Source: JAWLBR01 sp041687495
GTDB lineage: Bacteria > Bacillota > Limnochordia > DTU087 > JAAYGB01
DNA length: 38,283 bases
Direction of reading: 5' to 3'
Assembly (NCBI GenBank): GCA_041687495.1
Contig: JAWLBR010000020.1
Location: 1 to 38,283 of the forward strand
Under the pieces are notes generated by a model. The model saw nothing but the letters and a program-made list of their open reading frames with translations, was not told the DNA's origin and made no database searches. Below, piece after piece: positions 23,549 through 30,793 of the stretch (position 1 is its first letter; each line of letters starts with the position of its first letter). A program made the position numbers and the translations under genes.

Positions 23549-24187
23549 GTGAATTACTCATCGGGCGCTATCCAGCCAAACCCTGTAATGTTAGATTTTC
23601 CCCGAGTCCACGTCGAAGACCCTGAGGCAGCAATGGCTCTTGGGCAAGCTCTTGTTCAGTACACACAGACAGTGTGTTGTGATTGCTTTCCAGAATCGCT
23701 GGTGGTGGTCTGTATCGGAACTGATCGTTCCACTGGGGACGCCTTAGGCCCACTAGTTGGCACACAGCTACAAGAGCTGTGTGCAGATGGTATCACTGTC
23801 TATGGCACGCTAGACGAGCCAGTTCACGCCACGAACCTCGAGGACAAAATCAACCAGATTTCGACCCAACACCCCAACTCCTTGATTGTCGCCGTTGACG
23901 CTTGCCTAGGAAAGAGCGAGAGCATTGGATACATCAGCCTCAAGGAAGGTCCGCTCAAGCCGGGTACTGGGGTAAACAAACAGCTGCCATCAATTGGCGA
24001 TCTTCATCTCATCGGCGTGGTTAATGTCGGCGGATTTATGGAGTACTTCGTCTTACAGAACACTCGCCTCTCCTTGGTAGTACGAATGGCCAAGGTAGTA
24101 TCAACGGCGCTTTCGCAAGCTGCTGCCGCCATCAACGAATTTGTTATCTCCGGTAATCAAGATGCCTTACCTACACCAGGGAGGTAA
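23549..24187 (+). CDS. yyaC: YyaC-family sporulation-associated protein
   Basis: 212-residue cytoplasmic protein. The core (about 45-200) matches the YyaC family, whose fold resembles the germination protease GPR and hydrogenase-maturation peptidases. The signature VVVCIGTDRSTGDALGPLVGTQL starts near residue 51, followed by YGTLDEPVHATNLEDKI, IVAVDACLGKSESIGYI and GDLHLIGVVNVGGFMEYFVLQNTRL. YyaC is found in spore formers and is linked to sporulation; its biochemical activity is not settled. GTG at 23549 has GGGAG about 11 bases upstream. It is followed by a terminator that lies inside the convergent bactofilin gene. Confidence 0.9.
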   Translation: MNYSSGAIQPNPVMLDFPRVHVEDPEAAMALGQALVQYTQTVCCDCFPESLVVVCIGTDRSTGDALGPLVGTQLQELCADGITVYGTLDEPVHATNLEDKINQISTQHPNSLIVAVDACLGKSESIGYISLKEGPLKPGTGVNKQLPSIGDLHLIGVVNVGGFMEYFVLQNTRLSLVVRMAKVVSTALSQAAAAINEFVISGNQDALPTPGR

Positions 24188-24205
24188 TCACTTCCCAGCA
24201 CTCCT

Positions 24206-24634
24206 CTATGCAGGCTCACTGTGGACAGCTGACGACAAGCTGTCCTTTTTGCCCTTCTTGCTATTCATCGGCGCCGCGCCCGTCCCATTGGCCGACATCT
24301 GACAGGTACCGGAGAAATTGGCACCTTCCTCAATGACTAGAACCCCGACATTAGCCGCTCCCACCAGGGTCCCAGTCGCTGTAATATGGCATCGACCCGA
24401 GGTCTGAATCTCACCGTCAAAGTAGCCAGCAATTCTACAAGCGGCCGCTTTAACCTTAGCCTTGAGTTTTCCTGTTTCACCAACAACAACGGCGCCTTGA
24501 GCCTCAATAATGCCGTCAAACTCCCCGTCAATCCGCAAGGTTCCTTCAACATGAATATCGCCGCAAAACTTGGTTCCTTTACCCACCAAGGTATCAACAC
24601 GCTCGTTCACTTTGGGCTCCCGTCGTTTCTTCAA
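24206..24634 (-). CDS. Bactofilin (polymer-forming cytoskeletal protein)
   Basis: Right-handed beta-helix protein that forms filaments at the membrane and often partners peptidoglycan hydrolases. About 142 residues. The central DUF583 domain (about 15-115) shows the short repeating strands GDIHVEGTLRIDGEFDGIIEAQGAVVVGE (in pieces), AAACRIAGYFDGEIQTSGRC and TGTLVGAANVGVLVIEEGANFSG. Short basic and disordered tails flank it, as usual. TTG at 24634 with AAGGGGTGG 5 bases upstream is preferred; ATG at 24661 has no ribosome site. It follows the M23 peptidase gene closely. Bactofilin next to an M23 peptidase is a recurrent and functionally meaningful pairing. Confidence 0.92.
   Translation of the reverse strand: MKKRREPKVNERVDTLVGKGTKFCGDIHVEGTLRIDGEFDGIIEAQGAVVVGETGKLKAKVKAAACRIAGYFDGEIQTSGRCHITATGTLVGAANVGVLVIEEGANFSGTCQMSANGTGAAPMNSKKGKKDSLSSAVHSEPA
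24223..24250 (+). terminator. Terminator of yyaC embedded in the bactofilin gene
   Basis: GGACAGCT at 24223-24230 pairs with AGCTGTCC at 24238-24245 (8 bp, 7-base loop), followed by TTTTT at 24246-24250 on the plus strand. It lies 36 bases after the yyaC stop and inside the last codons of the convergent bactofilin gene. Confidence 0.8.
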
Positions 24635-24672
24635 CACAACCACCCCTTTCAAAGCATCCATTCTTACGCTGG

Positions 24673-25620
24673 TTACCGTTCAGGCAAGTAGCGCCAGGGA
24701 GAGACTGGCTTTCCGTTGACTCTCACCTCGTAGTGGAGATGAGGTCCGGTACTACGCCCCGTGTTACCCATTAGGGAAATGACTTGACCTTTAGAAACCA
24801 CGTCATCTTTTTTCACCATCACCTTGCGATTGTGACCATAGCGGGTCTCAATACCATATCCATGATCAATAAACACCGCTGTTCCATATCCACTCATATA
24901 CCCCGCTCTAATGACCCGACCATCAGCCACTGACCGGACCGGCGTCCCTTCATGATTTGCAACATCTATTCCTTCGTGATACGCTGCCCTTCCAGTGAAC
25001 GGGTCAGTGCGGCTGCCAAAAGAAGAGGAGACCCAACCTTCTGTGGGCCAAATTGTTGGCGTGTGTCGCTGCTTATCCCATCGCCCCTGAAGGACTTCGT
25101 GGACAGTCAGCAAACTCTCCTCTTGTCTCGGGACAGTCTGCTCGATGGTTTCCAATCTAGTAGCGACCACTTCAAGAAGAGGACCACCCTGTGCAACTGA
25201 GCCAGGCTCCTGAATATCCGGAACTTGGACAGCGGCTTCTACCCCGAGTTTTTCTAGCAGCACATTAATCTCCTGCGAGTAGTCCTTAAGGGAGAAGAGA
25301 GCATCTTCCATCACCGAAACTCTGTCAGAAAGGTATTCCAGCATCCTCTCCTGCTCATGAAAGACCCCTGTCAGCTCTTGGTTGGTCTTCTTCTGAACAC
25401 GCAGTGACTCACCTAAAGCCTGTACCTGCTCAAACTGCGCAGTTGAATACATCACCAGGCCTATCCCCGCCAGGAGCACACTAAATCCAAGAGCACCTAA
25501 GAGCACCAACGAGAGATAACTCAAACTGATAGACCGGGTTGTTCCACCTTGGGACGGGATAGACATCAGCGTAACTCGATTACGCTTCAACCGAACCAGA
25601 TTTCTCCACACTCGCTGCAC
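24673..25620 (-). CDS. M23-family peptidoglycan endopeptidase with coiled coil
   Basis: About 315 residues. A short basic N-terminus, one membrane helix (SLVLLGALGFSVLLAGIGLVM), an extracellular coiled coil (about 60-125) and a C-terminal LytM/M23 domain (about 195-310). Zinc-site motifs are present: HEGIDVA (His and Asp), RYGHN and HLHYEV. SSSFGSRTDPFTGRAAYHEG is typical of active family members. GTG at 25620, with GGAG 8 bases upstream, is preferred; the ATG at 25644 has GGAGA immediately against it. It is upstream of the bactofilin gene on the same strand. Likely role: localised wall remodelling, perhaps in cell shape or sporulation. Confidence 0.93.
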   Translation of the reverse strand: MQRVWRNLVRLKRNRVTLMSIPSQGGTTRSISLSYLSLVLLGALGFSVLLAGIGLVMYSTAQFEQVQALGESLRVQKKTNQELTGVFHEQERMLEYLSDRVSVMEDALFSLKDYSQEINVLLEKLGVEAAVQVPDIQEPGSVAQGGPLLEVVATRLETIEQTVPRQEESLLTVHEVLQGRWDKQRHTPTIWPTEGWVSSSFGSRTDPFTGRAAYHEGIDVANHEGTPVRSVADGRVIRAGYMSGYGTAVFIDHGYGIETRYGHNRKVMVKKDDVVSKGQVISLMGNTGRSTGPHLHYEVRVNGKPVSPWRYLPER

Positions 25621-25784
25621 TTTTTTCACTCCACGGCAAAGCATTCTCCGGGACTATGAATCCTCCCGGATATCTATGTGAATTCTGCGCGTCTGGTTCC
25701 CAAACCTGCTCTCAGAGCTCATTTGAGCATTTTGACCTATGTGGCGCACATTGTGCCATTCATAGTGTGTGCTGTTTCATCACA

Positions 25785-25800
25785 TGTTCCACGTGGAACA
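25785..25800. promoter_or_regulatory. parS site 1
   Basis: TGTTCCACGTGGAACA, a perfect 16-bp palindrome. It differs from the B. subtilis parS TGTTTCACGTGAAACA only in the symmetric T-to-C/A-to-G pair. It is the expected ParB loading site, about 2.3 kb from parB. Confidence 0.92.
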
Positions 25801-26028
25801 ACAAGTTTTACTCTCTAGCCCAACAATGCTCTTGGTAGCCCCCCCTCGCTCACGCCTATGATGGCTAGGCCGTTACCGAGGTCAATGGACACTCTGCAAG
25901 CGAGCGAAAGGGCGGTTTCTGTGCAATCTCTTTGCAATCCCAAACCCTTACCGGATCACAAGGTATTACCTCACAACCGCACTGGCAGCCGTCCGCCATC
26001 ACCTTTATTCCTGACAATCCGTCACCTG

Positions 26029-26044
26029 TGTTCCACGTGGAACA
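26029..26044. promoter_or_regulatory. parS site 2
   Basis: TGTTCCACGTGGAACA, identical to site 1 and 244 bases from it. Confidence 0.92.
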
Positions 26045-27186
26045 GCGTAACTCGCTTAAGCACCCCTCTGCTCATCACTGCGCAGTCTCGCTAAATGCAA
26101 TGGATCACCGGTCTTGGTTGTCAATATAGATCGAGCACCCACAATCCATCAGCGAGCCAAAGTCGGCATGAGCTACAGTTTGTTTCTTGAAAGGAAGTGC
26201 AGTTTAAACTAAACCGCCGCTCCACACAACTAACCCATTTTGCTGTAGGCTTTGCAGTCCGGTTCTTAGCAAAAAAAACCAGGTATGTAGACTTCCAACT
26301 AATTCCCCTCCGGATCGCAAAACTCAGATGCCCTTTGTCTCCTACTGTTCTAACTCCCACCCTGTCCAGTTCGTCCTAGCTGAGTCGCAATACTGGGCTC
26401 GCTCTGTTTCGCTAGCAGGCCGGTGACGGCTGGCCTTCGCCAAAGGGAACGGGACAGGTCACAGCTGACAAATGCTTATCGGCCTCGGGTTAGCCCTTGC
26501 CAGAGTCCAGCATTACCGCATTGCCAAAGTCGCCTGCAACCCTCACTCTAAGTACCTCTTCGTACCACCGTAGAACTCGCCGAAGATCTTGCACCGACAT
26601 ATTGATCTAATGCAGTGCATCAAACATGTGGTATCTCTCTAGATAGACTAATGGTGCCTTTCCAGACGGCTGTAAACAGGATCTCCAGCCAAATCAACTT
26701 ACCCCGGTACGCCTCGAATCTGCCTCCGTTAGCTAACCAGATGATAGCAGGAGGTAATCTGGGATCTTTTCGTACTTCTTTGCTGCCAAGAGTTATAGGC
26801 ATCTCTTTGTGCAGCTCCTCGGGTTGAGTTGCATTCCTGTGGATCACGCAGCCTTTGGGCAGCTTTCAGGCACGAGGCAACACATATGACAAAACGCTAG
26901 GCATCACCCCTAAACAATGTCAGTGGGGTGCTACCCAGACATAACCTGTGGACATTGGCGTGGAACAATCCAGCTTTAGTCTTCGCACCAAGCCAGCTTC
27001 ACCGAGCCTTGCTACTCGACTACCTTCACAACATCCTTCGCCCTATTATAGATTCGCAACAAAAGACACGAGGCCATCCACAGCACCCCATATTCCTGTA
27101 CATTCCTCTAGACAAGATCTCACAAAAATCCCGTCAAACCTTTATCGACAAAGTGCAGTCTCAAGGCAAAAAGGTCAACAAGGCGC

Positions 27187-27202
27187 AGTTCCACGTGGAA
27201 CA
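27187..27202. promoter_or_regulatory. parS site 3 with adjacent half-site
   Basis: AGTTCCACGTGGAACA matches sites 1 and 2 except for the first base. A half-site GTGGAACA follows at 27207-27214. It lies about 85 bases beyond the parB stop, just after the parB terminator. Confidence 0.85.
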
Positions 27203-27228
27203 CCGATGTGGAACACTCCGCTAAAAGG

Positions 27229-27257
27229 GTAAAAAGAAAACCGGACAAACTGTCCGG
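27229..27257 (-). terminator. Terminator of noc-parA-parB
   Basis: On the minus strand, CCGGACA-GTT-TGTCCGG (7-bp stem, 3-base loop; 27241-27257) is followed by TTTTCTTTTT. It ends the parB transcript before it enters the parS region. Confidence 0.9.
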
Positions 27258-27290
27258 ATGAAAGAAAAGTGTAATCTCCTCGGGTCAGCA

Positions 27291-28151
27291 CTACTCAAAC
27301 AGCTCTAGGATCCGATTCAGGTCGTCCTCTGAGTAAAATTCCACTTCTATCCGACCCTTGCTGCAGGCAGCATCTTTCGATTTAATGGTAACCTTAGTCC
27401 CAAACACCATCTGCAGTTTCTCTTCCACTACTCTTAACTCCGGCATCCTGGCGTCGGTCCTCTTCACCCTACGCTTCCGTTTCTCTGTTCTTTCGTGTCC
27501 GTTAACCAGTTCTTCCAGCTGTCTCACGGACATACCCTCTGATAACACCCGCATGGAGTACTCCCGCTGCCGATTTTCAGACAACGATGCCAGTACCTTT
27601 GCGTGGCCGGCACTAAGCTTGCCATCAGCTACTAAGCGCTTGACATCCTGAGCCAAAGACAGTAAGCGCAAACTGTTGGCAATCGTAGCCCGGCCTTTGC
27701 CAACAGCCTTCGCTACCTCTTCTTGAGTCAAAGAGAACTCCTCAATCAGGCGGCGAAATGCTTCTGCTTCCTCAATCGGGTTCAGGTCCTCTCTCTGCAG
27801 ATTCTCGATCAGAGCTAGCTCCATAACTTCTTTGTCGCTGTAGTCTCCTACAAGGACTGGAACCATCTCAAGGCCCGCCATCTGAGCTGCTCGCCAGCGC
27901 CTCTCCCCGGCCACAATCTCAAAGTGGTCATCCAAAGCCCGAACTAGCAGCGGTTGGAGCATGCCTCGAGACTTGATGGACTCGGCCAACTCCTGCATCT
28001 TACCCTCATCAAACGAACGTCTCGGTTGCGCCTGATTAGGCTTTACCGCTGAAATATCCACCTGCTGGAGTCCCGTCCCCTCACGCTTGTCTTCAGGGGG
28101 ACGCTGAGGGATCAGTGCATGCAGACCTTTTCCCAGCACCTGTCTAGCCAC
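27291..28151 (-). CDS. parB: Chromosome partitioning protein ParB (Spo0J)
   Basis: CTP-dependent DNA clamp that loads at parS and organises origins for segregation. 286 residues from GTG at 28151, chosen because AGGAGGTGG is just upstream and the longer frame (to 28247) lies within parA. The N-terminal ARQVLGKGLHALIP matches the usual ParA-stimulating leader. The CTP-binding motifs GERRWRAAQ (C-motif) and ENLQREDLNPIEEA (P-motif) are intact. The helix-turn-helix lies around SLTQEEVAKAVGKGRATIANSLRLLSL, and the C-terminal dimer domain ends EDDLNRILELFE. It overlaps the parA stop by 8 bases. Targets are visible at 25785, 26029 and 27187. Confidence 0.97.
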   Translation of the reverse strand: MARQVLGKGLHALIPQRPPEDKREGTGLQQVDISAVKPNQAQPRRSFDEGKMQELAESIKSRGMLQPLLVRALDDHFEIVAGERRWRAAQMAGLEMVPVLVGDYSDKEVMELALIENLQREDLNPIEEAEAFRRLIEEFSLTQEEVAKAVGKGRATIANSLRLLSLAQDVKRLVADGKLSAGHAKVLASLSENRQREYSMRVLSEGMSVRQLEELVNGHERTEKRKRRVKRTDARMPELRVVEEKLQMVFGTKVTIKSKDAACSKGRIEVEFYSEDDLNRILELFE

Positions 28152-28905
28152 GCTCCACCACCTCCTTTGCCAGATCCCGGTACGCCTCAGCACCCCGCGA
28201 GTTGGGATCATACTGAATGATGCTCTGCCCAAAACTGGGTGCTTCACTCAACCGCACGTTGCGGGGAATAATCGCATCAAACACGATGGACCCAAAGTGC
28301 TTCCTCACCTCAGCTACCACTTGCTCCGAGAGGTTAGTCCTGGCGTCGTACATCGTCATTAATACGCCCTTGATATCCAGCTGATCGTTTAGGTGAGTCC
28401 TCACCAGGCTAATCGTCCCCATCAACTGGCTTACACCTTCCAGGGCATAATACTCACACTGAATGGGGATTAAAGCAAAATCTGAAGCCGCCAAGGCGTT
28501 CAAGGTCAAAAGCCCCAACGATGGTGGCGCATCAATAAGGACATAATCAAAATCCTCTTGCACAACCTCCACCGCGTTGCGAATCCGGTATTCCCTAGAC
28601 ATCATCGAGACAAGCTCTACCTCAGCTCCTGCCAGGTCGATACGAGCCGGGGCAATCTGCAGATTATCCAACTCCGTCGGCCGAATCACTTCCCTCAGGG
28701 AGCAGTTACCTACAATGACGTCGTACACACAGGCTTTCACTTCCTGTTTGTTGACTCCTACGCCACTGGACGCGTTGCCCTGAGGATCTACATCGATCAA
28801 CAGAACCCTTTTTCCCAACTCAGCCAAGCACGCCCCGAGGTTAACCGCCGTCGTACTCTTGCCAACTCCGCCCTTTTGATTGACTATTGCTATTACCTGG
28901 CCCAA
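28144..28905 (-). CDS. parA: Chromosome partitioning ATPase ParA (Soj)
   Basis: Walker-type ATPase of 253 residues that binds DNA non-specifically as a dimer and is stimulated by ParB; in Bacillota it also modulates DnaA. The deviant Walker A NQKGGVGKSTTAVNLG lies at about 9-24, VDPQGNASSG at about 39-48, and Walker B VLIDAPPSLG at about 122-131. The chromosomal (short) form lacks an N-terminal regulator domain. TTG at 28905 has GAGGGGAGA upstream. It lies 33 bases after noc and overlaps parB by 8. Confidence 0.97.
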   Translation of the reverse strand: MGQVIAIVNQKGGVGKSTTAVNLGACLAELGKRVLLIDVDPQGNASSGVGVNKQEVKACVYDVIVGNCSLREVIRPTELDNLQIAPARIDLAGAEVELVSMMSREYRIRNAVEVVQEDFDYVLIDAPPSLGLLTLNALAASDFALIPIQCEYYALEGVSQLMGTISLVRTHLNDQLDIKGVLMTMYDARTNLSEQVVAEVRKHFGSIVFDAIIPRNVRLSEAPSFGQSIIQYDPNSRGAEAYRDLAKEVVERG

Positions 28906-28938
28906 AACAATTCTCCCCTCACCGGTGCCGACCCTACA

Positions 28939-29802
28939 CTACTGCGGGTTAGTGCTGATCCGAATCACTAGTTCTAACCCATCATCCACTTCCCGTTCCT
29001 TTAGGTCGACAACACTGCCGCCGGCCTTCATATCGTCAACCAGCCGCCGAACACTATTCTTGAGAAGTCGAACATCAGGGTGAACCCGTTTGATAGTCCG
29101 CTTGGGCTTGTCCTCTTCAAGCATCTTCCTAACAAGCTCTTCTGTCTGACGAACATTCAACCCTTCACTTACTATCTTCTCCAGAGCCCTAAGCTGATTC
29201 GCTTCATCGCCCAGTGCCAGCAATGCCCGAGCTTGGCGCTCCCCTAACATTTCCTGGGAAATAACCTGTCTGACGGGCTCCGGCAGCTTAAGTAGTCTCA
29301 GTTTATTAGCTATACTAGACTGGCTGTTTCCTAGGCGTTCAGCCAACTCCTCCTGCGTCATCCCAAACTCATCCAGGAGGCGGCGATAGCCTTCAGCAGT
29401 CTCAATGCAGTTCAGATCCTCACGCTGCAAATTCTCAATCAGGGCAATCTCTGCTGAACTCTTGTCATCCATATCCTTGACAATAACAGGAATCTTCTCC
29501 CACCCCAGCAGACGACAGGCCCTCAGCCTACGCTCACCGACGATCAGCTCGTAGCGATCACCAGCAACACGGCGAACTACCATGGGGTGCAATATCCCAT
29601 GCTCCGCGATGGACGCCGCCAACTCCTTCAGGCTAGCTTCATCAAAGCTCACCCGGGGCTGATATTGGTTAACATCCACTGAGTCAATAGGAATACTGAC
29701 AACCTTCTCACTCCATACTTCCTCGCTCACCTCAGGCTCTGCTACAGCGGCGGCCTGCTGCTGACTTGCTTGCCTACTTTTGAGCAAATCTCCCAGCCGC
29801 AT
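28939..29802 (-). CDS. noc: Nucleoid occlusion protein Noc (ParB paralogue)
   Basis: ParB-family CTP switch of about 287 residues located, as in B. subtilis, between rsmG and parA. ATG at 29802 is chosen because GGAGG lies 8 bases upstream. It gives an N-terminus MRLGDLLKSRQ that could form the short amphipathic helix by which Noc contacts the membrane. CTP-site motifs GERRLRACRLLG and ENLQREDLNCIETAEGY and the helix-turn-helix in MTQEELAERLGNSQSSIANKLRLLKL are present. Family knowledge: Noc blocks division over the nucleoid and recognises ATTTCCCGGGAAAT rather than parS. Whether this copy has that specificity is unproven, since Noc arose from ParB and intermediates exist. Confidence 0.9.
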   Translation of the reverse strand: MRLGDLLKSRQASQQQAAAVAEPEVSEEVWSEKVVSIPIDSVDVNQYQPRVSFDEASLKELAASIAEHGILHPMVVRRVAGDRYELIVGERRLRACRLLGWEKIPVIVKDMDDKSSAEIALIENLQREDLNCIETAEGYRRLLDEFGMTQEELAERLGNSQSSIANKLRLLKLPEPVRQVISQEMLGERQARALLALGDEANQLRALEKIVSEGLNVRQTEELVRKMLEEDKPKRTIKRVHPDVRLLKNSVRRLVDDMKAGGSVVDLKEREVDDGLELVIRISTNPQ

Positions 29803-29951
29803 CCACTCCACCTCCGTTTCCAACACATCTCAACTTCTCCTCGGCATAGAACAACTCCTGCCATAAGAAGCACAGTGCCAGTTTGTGCTTTCAAAAACTC
29901 TGTCATTTTTGCGCTCTTCATGGCACTAAACCTCATTAACAGGGGGTAAAC

Positions 29952-29992
29952 AAAAAAAGCGAAAACCATTGGAATCTCCAACGGCTTCCGCT
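29952..29992 (-). terminator. Terminator between rsmG and noc
   Basis: On the minus strand a 16-bp stem (AGCGGAAGCCGTTGGA with TCCAATGGTTTTCGCT, three G-U pairs, 3-base loop) is followed by TTTTTTT. It ends the rpmH-to-rsmG transcription unit, so noc-parA-parB must have its own promoter in 29803-29950; none is obvious by eye. Confidence 0.9.
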
Positions 29993-30028
29993 GATGCTTA
30001 CTCCTAACGTAATGCGCAATGATCTCAG

Positions 30029-30793
30029 TCACAAAGGTTGCTTAGCCGGCATCCCTGCCTTACGGGGATACTTATTCGGCGTGCTTGCCTCCTTTGTGTA
30101 AACAACGAGGCTCCGCTGTCCCATACCCTCGGGCAGATCATATTCTTTCATCTCAATCAACTTTCCACCCAAGGCCTCGGCGGCCTTTGCACCTGCCTCA
30201 ACCTCTTCAGCAACCCCAGGTCCCTTATAGGCGACAAATAACCCGCCCACCTTACACAGAGGCAAACAATATTCAAGCAAGACTGGTAACCGAGCCACTG
30301 CCCGAGCCACCACCAGTGGATACTTCTCCCTGTGCTGCTGACTGCGTCCAGCGTCCTCGGCTCGAAAGTGAAAAACACCTACAGACTTCAGAGCTAGGCG
30401 TTCAATAACTGCCTCTAAGAAGGAGAGGCGCTTACGCAAAGAGTCAATCAACGATATCTCCAGATCTGGATAGGCAATCCTCAGCGGGATCCCTGGGAGT
30501 CCGGCTCCTGTTCCTACATCAGCAGCTGGTCCAACCATCTGTTCACTATGCAGCACCTGTGCGATCATAAGTGAGTCTAGGACATGCTTCACTGCAGCTT
30601 CCTGTGGCTCTGTTACCGCTGTCAAATTCATCTTCTCGTTCCATTCGATTAATAGAGAGTAGTACTCCGACATCTGCCCCATCTGCTCATCAGCCAGAGA
30701 CATGCCGACCTCAGACAGCTTCTCGGCTAAGTAACTGGCGAACTTCTCTACTGTAACCGTTGGAGTCACCCTAATCACCATTCCTTCCCCCAT
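30029..30793 (-). CDS. rsmG: 16S rRNA (guanine527-N7)-methyltransferase
   Basis: SAM-dependent methyltransferase modifying G527 of 16S rRNA; its loss gives low-level streptomycin resistance in other bacteria. About 254 residues. The SAM motif is ADVGTGAGLPGIPLRI, and LIDSLRKRLSFLEAV, RAEDAG and VARAVARLPVLLEYCLPL are canonical. The C-terminus is basic. The start is uncertain: the ATG at 30793 with GAGG upstream is chosen, but frames from 30814, 30781 and 30778 are possible. The 5' end overlaps the stop of the second mnmG by roughly 20 bases, indicating coupled translation. Confidence 0.95.
   Translation of the reverse strand: MGEGMVIRVTPTVTVEKFASYLAEKLSEVGMSLADEQMGQMSEYYSLLIEWNEKMNLTAVTEPQEAAVKHVLDSLMIAQVLHSEQMVGPAADVGTGAGLPGIPLRIAYPDLEISLIDSLRKRLSFLEAVIERLALKSVGVFHFRAEDAGRSQQHREKYPLVVARAVARLPVLLEYCLPLCKVGGLFVAYKGPGVAEEVEAGAKAAEALGGKLIEMKEYDLPEGMGQRSLVVYTKEASTPNKYPRKAGMPAKQPL

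Larger units (their letters stand above)
25645..27228. other. Gene-free centromere-like region with three parS sites
   Basis: About 1.6 kb with no convincing coding frame on either strand; all frames are short, lack ribosome sites and have unnatural compositions. It carries three parS-type palindromes (25785-25800, 26029-26044, 27187-27202) and GTGGAACA half-sites at 26960-26967 and 27207-27214. Two 9-mers one mismatch from a DnaA box are seen (TGTGGATCA at 26838-26846, TTATCGACA at 27142-27150), too few and too scattered to call oriC. A plausible use is ParB loading and spreading next to parAB. Confidence 0.65.

Noticed and set aside
26928..27224. 98-codon plus-strand open frame in the parS region
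   Set aside because: No ribosome site, GTG start, composition unlike the surrounding proteins, and it runs through parS site 3 and its half-site.
25645..27228. Candidate replication origin (oriC)
   Set aside because: Only two 9-mers within one mismatch of a DnaA box, widely separated, no AT-rich unwinding tract, and no dnaA gene. The rpmH end of the cluster points to oriC beyond the right edge.
29742..30032. 96-codon minus-strand frame overlapping the start of noc
   Set aside because: It spans the rsmG-noc terminator and overlaps noc in another frame with no ribosome site; treated as a shadow.
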